Assembly: GCF_005517195.1 (NCBI RefSeq)
Contig: NZ_CP040244.1
Span: 4,854,001-4,918,000, forward strand
Length of the DNA: 64,000 bases
Direction of reading: 5' to 3'
DNA from: Streptomyces vilmorinianum
GTDB taxonomy: Bacteria > Actinomycetota > Actinomycetes > Streptomycetales > Streptomycetaceae
This document shows, one piece after another, positions 57,850-64,000 of this stretch. Numbering within the stretch: the first letter of the stretch is position 1; every line of letters begins with the position of its first letter. A program made the translations under genes and the position numbers. Under the pieces are notes generated by a model. It worked only from the letters and a program-made list of their open reading frames with translations. It searched no databases and was not told the origin of the DNA.

Positions 57850-59124
57850 TCAGCCCGCCTTCGGGGTGAAGGTCTTGGCCGCGTCGGAGACGAAGGGCTC
57901 ACGGACCGTGCGCATGCCGCCCGGGACCGTCTTGTCCGGCTGGAGGATGACCGACTCGCGGGACGACGGCGCCTTCGGGTCGCTGAAGTCGTGCGTCATG
58001 CCGAAGCCCGCGTCGTAGCTGTTCAGCGTCAGCAGTGCCTTGTCGATGCCCTCACGGGTGAGGTCCTTGGACGCACAGGCCTTCTTCAGGGCCTCACCGA
58101 AGACGCTCGCCGCGGTCCAGCCGGCGACGATGCCGTTGTCGAGGCTGTCGCTCGGGTAGGCGGCCTTGTAGTCGGCGACGAGCTTCTTGGCGGCCGGGGT
58201 CTCCGCGCCGATGGGCAGGCTCGGGGAGGCGAACCAGTACATCTTCTCCAGGGCGGGACCCGCCTGGGTGCCGAGCAGCTGCGGCGCGAACGCCGAGTTG
58301 TTGCCGATGATCGGCACCAGGAGCTTGGTCGCCGCCGCGACGCCGACCAGCGAGGCCGCCTGGCGCGGTCCCGCACTGATCACGATGCCCTTGACGCCCG
58401 CCTGCTTCAACGCCGCGACCTGCGCCGACATGTCGTTGTCGGTGGGCTTGATCTTCTGCTCGACGACCGTGAGGCCGGCCTTCCCGGCCGCGTACTTCGA
58501 GCCGGTCAGGGCGTTCTCGCCGTAGTCGCCCTCGAAGTAGACGTGGCCGATCTTGTCGCCCGCCTTCAGGCCCTTCTCCTTGACCAGGAAGTCGACCGCG
58601 TTGATCGTCTCGACGTCGTACGTGGAGCCGAGGACTCGGATGTACGGCGAGCCGAGCAGCGAGGCCGACCAGGCCTGCGGCAGCACGAGCCCCTTGTCCT
58701 GCCCGTCGACGCGCTGCTTGACCGCGGCGACGAACGGGGAGCCGATGAACTGGGAGTAGCCGACGACCTTCGGCTCCAGCTCGGTGTACGCGGACAGCGC
58801 CTTCTGCGGGTCGTAGCCGTGGTCGCGGACCGTCAGCTCCAGCTGCCGGCCGCAGATCCCGCCGGCCGCGTTGACCTGCTTCACGTACAGCTGCTGCGCC
58901 TGCGTGACGCTCTTGCCGAGCGTGGCGTACACCCCGGTCATGTCCGTGAGCGCGCCGATCGCGATGGTCTTGTCGGTGACGCCCTTGCCGGTCCTGACGC
59001 CGTCGGCGCCGGTGCCCCGGTCGTCTCCGCTCTTGGCCTTGGAGCTGCAGCCGGCGGCGGTCAGGGCGACGAGGGTGGCGAGCGCGGCGGCCAGGCCTCT
59101 GGACGCCTGTCGTCGGTGGATCAT
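57850..59124 (-). CDS. livK: Branched-chain amino acid ABC transporter, substrate-binding lipoprotein
   Basis: This 424-residue periplasmic-binding-type lipoprotein has the lipobox LTAAGCSS, so Cys26 should be lipidated. It is a Leu/Ile/Val-binding family member: KTIAIGALTDMTGVYATLGKS, AQQLYVKQVNAAGGICGRQLELTVRDHGYDP, and later VEQKIKPTDNDMSAQVAALKQAGVKGIVISAG. The family also covers amide- and aromatic-compound receptors, so the ligand is only probable. Its ATG overlaps the next upstream permease gene by 4 bp, and it is last in the operon, unlike the usual livK-first order. Confidence 0.9.
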   Translation of the reverse strand: MIHRRQASRGLAAALATLVALTAAGCSSKAKSGDDRGTGADGVRTGKGVTDKTIAIGALTDMTGVYATLGKSVTQAQQLYVKQVNAAGGICGRQLELTVRDHGYDPQKALSAYTELEPKVVGYSQFIGSPFVAAVKQRVDGQDKGLVLPQAWSASLLGSPYIRVLGSTYDVETINAVDFLVKEKGLKAGDKIGHVYFEGDYGENALTGSKYAAGKAGLTVVEQKIKPTDNDMSAQVAALKQAGVKGIVISAGPRQAASLVGVAAATKLLVPIIGNNSAFAPQLLGTQAGPALEKMYWFASPSLPIGAETPAAKKLVADYKAAYPSDSLDNGIVAGWTAASVFGEALKKACASKDLTREGIDKALLTLNSYDAGFGMTHDFSDPKAPSSRESVILQPDKTVPGGMRTVREPFVSDAAKTFTPKAG

Positions 59125-60218
59125 CGTTCCTCCCCAGAGGAGTGCGAGGGTTGGGCGGTTCGCTTGGGTTTGCGGGCGGCGAGCCGGACCAGGCCGCCGG
59201 GCAGGAAGAGCACCACCGCGACGACGGCGGCGCCGTAGAGATAGCGCGCGGCCTCCCCCGGTGCGATCCCGCCCGTCCCGGGGGCGGAGACCAGGGGAAG
59301 CGCGTCGCTGTACCGGTTGAGGAGCTGCGGCAGGAGGGAGACGAAGACGCCTCCGACCACCGCACCGGCGACCGAACCGAGACCGCCGATGACGATCATG
59401 GCCAGGAATTCGAGGGAGAGGATCATGCCGAAGTACTCCGGCACGGTCCGCTGGAAGACCAGCGCGAGCAGGACGCCGGCGAGGCCCGCGTACATGGACG
59501 ACAGGACGAAGACGGCGGCCCGGTAGCGGGCCACGGGGATGCCCATGACGCCCGCCGCGATCCGGTGGTCCCGGATGGCGTTCATCGCGCGGCCGGGGCG
59601 GCCGCGGAGCACTCCGCGGGCGAAGAGCGCGCCCGCGAGGAGAAGCACGAGACCGAGGTACCAGAGCTTCTCCGCGGAGCCGAACGGCACCTGGGCGACG
59701 AGGAGTTCGCTGTCGTCGAAGGTGAGGCCGAAGAGGCTGAGCGGAGGCACCGCGCGGCCGTTGAAGCCGCCGGTGAGGTCGTGGGCGTTGAACAGGACGT
59801 GCTGGCCGATGAAGATCAGCGCGAGGGTGGCGATACCGAGGTACGCGCCGCGCAGCCGGCCCGCGATGGGGCTGAACACCCCGCCGGCGAGACCCGCGAG
59901 GGCGACGGCGAGGACGGCGGCGAGCCAGCCCGGCAGTCCGAGTCCGGTGAGCCCGTCCTTCCCGTCCCCGGCGAAGGCGCAGTAGCCGTACGCGCCGACG
60001 GCGAGGAAGAAGGCGTGGCCCATCGAGAGCTGGCCGGTGGCGCCGGTCAGCAGGTTGATGCCGATGGCCCCGATCGCGGCGGCCATGGCGAAGAGTCCGG
60101 CCTGGAGCCAGAAGCGGTCCAGGTAGAAGGGGAAGGCGGCGAGGACGAGGCCGGCGGCGGCCAGGACCCAGGCGCGCGGGCGGCCGAGGACACGCGGCCG
60201 TGCGAGGACTTCAGACAC
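59121..60218 (-). CDS. livM: Branched-chain amino acid ABC transporter permease (LivM)
   Basis: This 365-residue inner-membrane permease has about ten hydrophobic helices. It carries the LivM landmarks AIGINLLTGATGQLSMGHAFFLAVGAYGYC near residue 50 and the cytoplasmic EAA-like loop RGRPGRAMNAIRDHRIAAGVMGIPVARYRAAVFVLSSMYAGLAGVL. The C-terminal MIVIGGLGSVAGAVVGGVFV helix and PGGLV ending are also typical. Its start overlaps the livH end by 8 bp. Confidence 0.92.
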   Translation of the reverse strand: MSEVLARPRVLGRPRAWVLAAAGLVLAAFPFYLDRFWLQAGLFAMAAAIGAIGINLLTGATGQLSMGHAFFLAVGAYGYCAFAGDGKDGLTGLGLPGWLAAVLAVALAGLAGGVFSPIAGRLRGAYLGIATLALIFIGQHVLFNAHDLTGGFNGRAVPPLSLFGLTFDDSELLVAQVPFGSAEKLWYLGLVLLLAGALFARGVLRGRPGRAMNAIRDHRIAAGVMGIPVARYRAAVFVLSSMYAGLAGVLLALVFQRTVPEYFGMILSLEFLAMIVIGGLGSVAGAVVGGVFVSLLPQLLNRYSDALPLVSAPGTGGIAPGEAARYLYGAAVVAVVLFLPGGLVRLAARKPKRTAQPSHSSGEER

Positions 60219-61101
60219 GGGCGAGCTCCTTCGTGCCGAAGAGTCCCGCCGGGCGGATCAGCAGCACGGCGACCATCACGAGGTACGGGGCGAGGTCGCC
60301 GATGCCCCGGCCGAGGAAGGTCAGGTCGCCCTGGTAGCCGGTGGCGAGGGACTCGGTGATGCCGACCAGGAGTCCTCCGACGAGGGCGCCGGTGGTGGAG
60401 TCGAGGCCGCCGAGGATCGCGGCCGGGAAGGCCTTCAACGCGGCGAGCGAGGTGGTGCGTTCCAGGCCGGGGGTCGGGAAGACGGTGAGGAAGAGCGCGG
60501 CGACGGCGGCGAGGCCGCCGGCGACCGCCCAGGCGCCGAGCGAGACCCGGCCGAGCCGGATCCCCATCAGGGCCGCGGTCTCCCGGTTCTCGGCGGCGGC
60601 GCGCATCGCGACGCCCCAGGAGGTGTACCGGAAGGCGAGCAGGAACGCGGTGATGAGCAGGGCCGCGGCGAGGAAGGCGGCGATCCGGGTCTGCGGAAAC
60701 GTGACCGGGCCCAGGGTGACGACGGCGTCGCCCCACGGGTCGCCGAGCGACAGGATGTCCGTACCGATGCGGCGGGTCAGTTCGGTGGCGAGCAGGATGT
60801 CGACGCCGATGGTGACGATGGCGAGGACGCTGTGGTCGGAGCCCCGGTAGCGGCGCATGACGAGGAACTCGACGGCCGCGCCGACCAGCGCCGCGCCGCC
60901 GATGCCGACGAGCAGCGCCGGCCAGAAGCCGAGGTCCTCGTGGAGGACGGCGGTGATGTACCCACCGGCGAGAAGCAGCGAGGCGTGGGCGAAGTTGACG
61001 ACCTCGGTGGCGCGGAAGATCACCACGAAGCCGAGGGCGATGAGGGCGTAGATGGAGCCCAACGAGACGCCGTTGAGCAGGAGTTCGGCGAAGGTGGTCA
61101 C
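60211..61101 (-). CDS. livH: Branched-chain amino acid ABC transporter permease (LivH)
   Basis: This 296-residue permease begins LLLNGVSLGSIYALIALGFVVIFRATEVVNFAHASLLLAGGY, the LivH N-terminal signature. It has GVAMRAAAENRETAALMGIRLGRV as its ATPase-contact loop and FPAAILGGLDSTTGALVGGLLVG near the C-terminus. The GTG at 61101 overlaps the livG stop (GTGA). An open frame extending to 61962 is antisense-like and not coding. Confidence 0.92.
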   Translation of the reverse strand: MTTFAELLLNGVSLGSIYALIALGFVVIFRATEVVNFAHASLLLAGGYITAVLHEDLGFWPALLVGIGGAALVGAAVEFLVMRRYRGSDHSVLAIVTIGVDILLATELTRRIGTDILSLGDPWGDAVVTLGPVTFPQTRIAAFLAAALLITAFLLAFRYTSWGVAMRAAAENRETAALMGIRLGRVSLGAWAVAGGLAAVAALFLTVFPTPGLERTTSLAALKAFPAAILGGLDSTTGALVGGLLVGITESLATGYQGDLTFLGRGIGDLAPYLVMVAVLLIRPAGLFGTKELARV

Positions 61102-61877
61102 TCGGCGGTCTCCTCTCCGAGATAGGCGCGGACGACCGCCGGGTCGTTCTGTACGTCTGCGGGGGCGCCGTCGGCGATGCGACGGCCGAAGTCGAGGACG
61201 GTGACGGCATCGGCGAGCCGCATCACCACGCCCATGTCGTGCTCGACGAGGACGATGGAGATCCCGAGGCTGTCGCGGACGCCGGCGATGACGGAGGCGG
61301 TACGGCGGCGCTCGTCGGCCGTCATGCCGGCCACGGGCTCGTCGAGGAGCAGCAGCCGGGGCTCCATGCAGAGGGCGCGGGCCAGTTCGGCGAGCTTCTG
61401 CTGCCCGTACGGGAGTGATCCCGCGGGCTGCCCCAACTGCTTCTCCAGACCGACGAAGGCGGCGATCTCGCGGACCCGGGCCCGGTGGCGCGCCTCCTCG
61501 CGGACGGCGGAGGGCAGCCGGAGCCCGGCGGCGACGAAGCCGGTCCGGGTGAGCCGGTGGCGGCCGAGCATCAGGCTGTCCTCGACGGTGGCGCGGGGCG
61601 GCAGCGCGAGGTTCTGGAAGATACGGGCGACGCCGAGGTCGGCGATCTTGTGCGGGGGCAGGGCGGTGAGCTCGTGCTCGCCGAAGCGGACCGAGCCCGA
61701 GGTCGCCTTGTAGACCCCGGAGAGCACGTTGAAGCAGGTGGACTTGCCGGCGCCGTTGGGGCCGATGACGGCGTGCACGGTGCCGGGGCGGACGGTGAAG
61801 CCGACGGAGTCGAGGGCGGTGAGCCCGGCGAACCTGACGGTGACGTCCCGGACTTCGAGGGCGGGTACGGAGGTCAT
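61098..61877 (-). CDS. livG: Branched-chain amino acid ABC transporter ATPase (LivG)
   Basis: This 259-residue ATPase has Walker A GPNGAGKST, the long LivG-type insert after the Q-loop (ARIFQNLALPPRATVEDSLMLGRHRLT...), and the signature LPYGQQKLAELARAL, with Tyr in place of Ser. Walker B is LLLLDEPVAGM and the H-loop is LVEHDMGVVM. The ATG at 61877 overlaps the livF stop by 4 bp. Confidence 0.93.
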   Translation of the reverse strand: MTSVPALEVRDVTVRFAGLTALDSVGFTVRPGTVHAVIGPNGAGKSTCFNVLSGVYKATSGSVRFGEHELTALPPHKIADLGVARIFQNLALPPRATVEDSLMLGRHRLTRTGFVAAGLRLPSAVREEARHRARVREIAAFVGLEKQLGQPAGSLPYGQQKLAELARALCMEPRLLLLDEPVAGMTADERRRTASVIAGVRDSLGISIVLVEHDMGVVMRLADAVTVLDFGRRIADGAPADVQNDPAVVRAYLGEETAE

Positions 61878-62695
61878 CGGACGGCCTCCTGCCAGCGGGA
61901 CAGGACCGGGTGCACGGCGGCGGCGCCCGCCGCGTCGGCGGCCGCCTCCTCGTCCACGACACCCAGGTAGCGGCGGCGTACCTCGTCGGATGCGGCGAGT
62001 TCGGCGGCCGGGCCGGAGAGGGTGACCTCGCCGACCTCCAGGACGTACGCCCGTGAGGCGAGCCGGAGCGCGAGCGCCGCGTTCTGCTCGACGAGGAGCA
62101 CGGCCGTGCCCTGGGCGTTGATCTCGCGGATCGTGTCGGCGATCCGGGCCGCCATCAGCGGCGCGAGGCCGAGCGAGGGCTCGTCGAGGAGCAGCAGCTT
62201 CGGCGAGGCCATCAGGGCGCGGCCGACGGCGAGCATCTGCTGTTCGCCGCCGGAGAGCAGCCCGGCGCGCTGGTGGGAGCGGTCGGCGAGGACCGGGAAG
62301 AGCTCGTGGACCCGCTGGAGCGCGGCCGCCTTCGCGGCGCGGTCGCCGCTCGCGCCCAGCGCTCCGGCGCGCAGATTGTCCTCGACCGTCATCCGGGCGA
62401 AGACCTGGCGGCCCTCCGGGACCTGGGAGACCCCGGCGGCCACGACCCGGTCGGGTGCGAGCCCGTCGATCGGCCGGCCGCCGAAGCTCACGGTGCCGGA
62501 GGTGACGGCTCCGCCGTGGAACGACAGCGTGCGCGAGATGGCCCGCAGCAGTGTGGACTTGCCGGCGCCGTTGCCGCCGAGGACGGTGACGACGCTGCCC
62601 TCCGGTACGGCGAGCGACACCTGCCGTAGTGCGCGTACGGGTCCGTATCCCGCCGACAGGTCCGCCACCTCCAAGGCGAGTGCGGTGCCTCCCAT
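61874..62695 (-). CDS. livF: Branched-chain amino acid ABC transporter ATPase (LivF)
   Basis: This 273-residue ATPase is the second nucleotide-binding subunit. Walker A is GGNGAGKST, then VSQVPEGRQVFARMTVEDNLRAGA, signature LLSGGEQQMLAVGRAL and Walker B LLLLDEPSLGLAP with VLLVEQN. It carries a C-terminal Ala/Glu/Asp-rich tail of about 25 residues beyond the core (DEEAAADAAGAAAVHP). AAGGGGAG precedes the ATG at 62695. It is the first gene of the five-gene liv operon, divergent from the PucR-type regulator. Confidence 0.93.
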   Translation of the reverse strand: MGGTALALEVADLSAGYGPVRALRQVSLAVPEGSVVTVLGGNGAGKSTLLRAISRTLSFHGGAVTSGTVSFGGRPIDGLAPDRVVAAGVSQVPEGRQVFARMTVEDNLRAGALGASGDRAAKAAALQRVHELFPVLADRSHQRAGLLSGGEQQMLAVGRALMASPKLLLLDEPSLGLAPLMAARIADTIREINAQGTAVLLVEQNAALALRLASRAYVLEVGEVTLSGPAAELAASDEVRRRYLGVVDEEAAADAAGAAAVHPVLSRWQEAVR

Positions 62696-62821
62696 GTCTC
62701 CCCTTCCGTGACGCGTACGGACTCCGGGCCCGTTCGGTGGCGCTCACCCCAGCACCGCTCGGGCCGCGCGTCCACGTCCGGCGGCCGAAACGCTGCCGGT
62801 GACCAGCGGGCGCGGCGGCGG

Positions 62822-62839
62822 GTTGTGCACGCGCACAAC
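62822..62839. promoter_or_regulatory. Palindrome between the liv operon and the PucR-type regulator gene
   Basis: GTTGTGC-ACGC-GCACAAC has perfect 7-bp arms around a 4-base centre. It lies 52 bp before the regulator start and 127 bp before livF, a natural operator position for a divergently encoded regulator. Confidence 0.55.
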
Positions 62840-62890
62840 ACTGCTCGTCGGGGGCCTGTGGGGAGGCGGGAAGGATGGCATCCTCCGGTC

Positions 62891-64000
62891 ATGGGACGGC
62901 GCAGACGACGGACCGGCGATGACTGGAAGCTGCTGGCGCGGGCGTGCACGGCGTTGCTCGAGCGGCTGCCGGAGCTGGTGGACGAGCATATGAGGGAGCT
63001 CCACGCGTACGAGCCCGCCTATGGCCGGATCGTGCCGTACGACCAGCACTGGCAGGAGGCCCATGCCGCGATGCGGATCGGGATCGAGATGATCTCGGCG
63101 CCCCGGGACTCGCCGCGGCGGGACCTGGAGCACGCGGACGAGATGGGCCGGCTGCGGGCGGAGCAGGGCATGCCGCTGGAGCTGGTGGTGCACTCGTACC
63201 GGAACGCGGGGCATCTGGTGTGGGACGCGCTGATCGAGGGCGCGGCGGCTGATCCGGCGCAGCTGTCGTCGCTGATGCAGTCGGCGACGATCGTGTGGCA
63301 GGCGGTGGACGCGCAGGCGGACACGGCGTCGGAGGCGTACCGGGCGACGGAGCTGGAGCTGCGGCGCCGCACGGACGAGCAGCTCCACGCGCTCCTCGAC
63401 GCGCTGCTGCAGGGGCAGCGCTCGCCGGAGGTGACCTCACGGGCGGCGGCGGGCCTGGACCTGCCGGAGCACGGACGGTACGCGGTGGTGGTGCTGCGGC
63501 ACGACCGCCGGGAGGTCCCGGAGCCGTTCCACCGGCGGGTGCGGGGGGCCGGGGTGCGGTTCCTGTGGCGGATGGGGGCGGACTGCGAGGTCGGTGTGGC
63601 GGCGCTGACGGAGGGCACGGGCCTGGACGCGCTGTCGGAGCTCCTGGAGGGCCGCTGCCCGGGTCCTGGCGGGATCAGTCCGGTGGTCACGGGTCTGTCG
63701 GAGCTGGGCCGAGCCCGCCGGCTCGCGGAGCTGGCCCTGCGCACCTGTCCGCCGGACTCCCAGCAGATCGTCCGCCTGGACCGCCGGATGGCGGGCGCGC
63801 TGGTGGTCGGCCAGCCGGAACTGGCCGGCCTGCTGATCACGGACGTCCTCGGGGGCCTCCTGGAACTGGACCCGGCGGACCGGGCGGTGCTGCTGGAGAC
63901 CCTGGACGTCTGGCTCGACTGCGAGGGCTCGGCGGGGCGGGCGGCGGGGCGCCTGTACTGCCACCGCAACACGGTCTTCAACCGCCTGCGCCGCCTGGAA
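62891..64000 (+). CDS. PucR/CdaR-type helix-turn-helix regulator (cut by window end)
   Basis: This frame is open from the ATG at 62891 to the last base of the window, 370 codons with no stop. The protein has an N-terminal helical domain (residues about 10-150, starting DDWKLLARACTALLERLPELVDEHM, with ELVVHSYRNAGHLVWDAL) and a central GGDEF-like CdaR region. At the end lies the PucR C-terminal helix-turn-helix YCHRNTVFNRLRRLE. Only the last residues should be missing. Strong GC3 confirms coding. It is divergent from the liv operon and could regulate it. Confidence 0.9.
   Translation, partial: MGRRRRRTGDDWKLLARACTALLERLPELVDEHMRELHAYEPAYGRIVPYDQHWQEAHAAMRIGIEMISAPRDSPRRDLEHADEMGRLRAEQGMPLELVVHSYRNAGHLVWDALIEGAAADPAQLSSLMQSATIVWQAVDAQADTASEAYRATELELRRRTDEQLHALLDALLQGQRSPEVTSRAAAGLDLPEHGRYAVVVLRHDRREVPEPFHRRVRGAGVRFLWRMGADCEVGVAALTEGTGLDALSELLEGRCPGPGGISPVVTGLSELGRARRLAELALRTCPPDSQQIVRLDRRMAGALVVGQPELAGLLITDVLGGLLELDPADRAVLLETLDVWLDCEGSAGRAAGRLYCHRNTVFNRLRRLE

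Overview
The window reads as Streptomyces chromosome. It is very GC-rich with strong third-position GC, uses many GTG and some TTG starts, and carries a crotonyl-CoA carboxylase/reductase (ethylmalonyl-CoA) operon followed by psd and pssA, an order I recall from S. coelicolor. No rRNA, tRNA, CRISPR array, insertion sequence or phage gene was seen.

Layout. 1-5 kb: small conserved proteins, an acetyltransferase, and a dynamin-like GTPase overlapping a coiled-coil partner gene. 5-9.5 kb: an MFS transporter, a divergent GntR-family regulator and adenosine deaminase, linked by three copies of one palindromic operator, then an acetyltransferase. 9.6-16.6 kb: a secreted S15-type peptidase and a tight four-gene peptidase operon (M55, M20, S9, S66).

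16.7-36.9 kb is the most striking part, a coherent collagen/hydroxyproline utilisation island. It encodes a secreted M9 collagenase, a five-gene oligopeptide ABC importer, an S33 proline-iminopeptidase-like hydrolase with a secreted M6-like metalloprotease, and a full trans-4-hydroxyproline route: 2-epimerase, three-subunit D-hydroxyproline dehydrogenase, DapA-like deaminase and 2-oxoglutarate-semialdehyde dehydrogenase. A second proline-racemase-family protein paired with an ornithine-cyclodeaminase-like reductase suggests a trans-3-hydroxyproline or proline branch. A FadR/FCD-type GntR regulator lies inside, and six copies of an AATGT-N3-ACATT-like element sit at the promoters of all these units. 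The collagenase and importer promoters share an identical 31-bp core 10 kb apart in opposite orientation. I infer a single regulon that extends from extracellular collagen to 2-oxoglutarate.

37-45.6 kb is ordinary chromosome: conserved unknowns, an MFS exporter fused to carboxypeptidase-regulatory-like domains, a SRPBCC protein, a radical-SAM gene behind an SOS-box-like palindrome, a secreted S33 tripeptidyl-aminopeptidase-like protein, a RidA homologue and a HEAT-repeat protein. 46-55.2 kb holds a two-module 3-hydroxyacyl-CoA dehydrogenase, a TetR regulator, and the ethylmalonyl-CoA operon (ccr, ecm/meaA, malyl-CoA lyase, mesaconyl-CoA hydratase, methylsuccinyl-CoA dehydrogenase) behind a promoter with a tandem palindrome. 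55.3-56.9 kb has psd and pssA. After a convergent alpha/beta hydrolase gene, a complete branched-chain amino acid ABC operon (liv) is divergent from a PucR/CdaR-type regulator that runs off the window end. That regulator is an open frame from 62891 to the last base.
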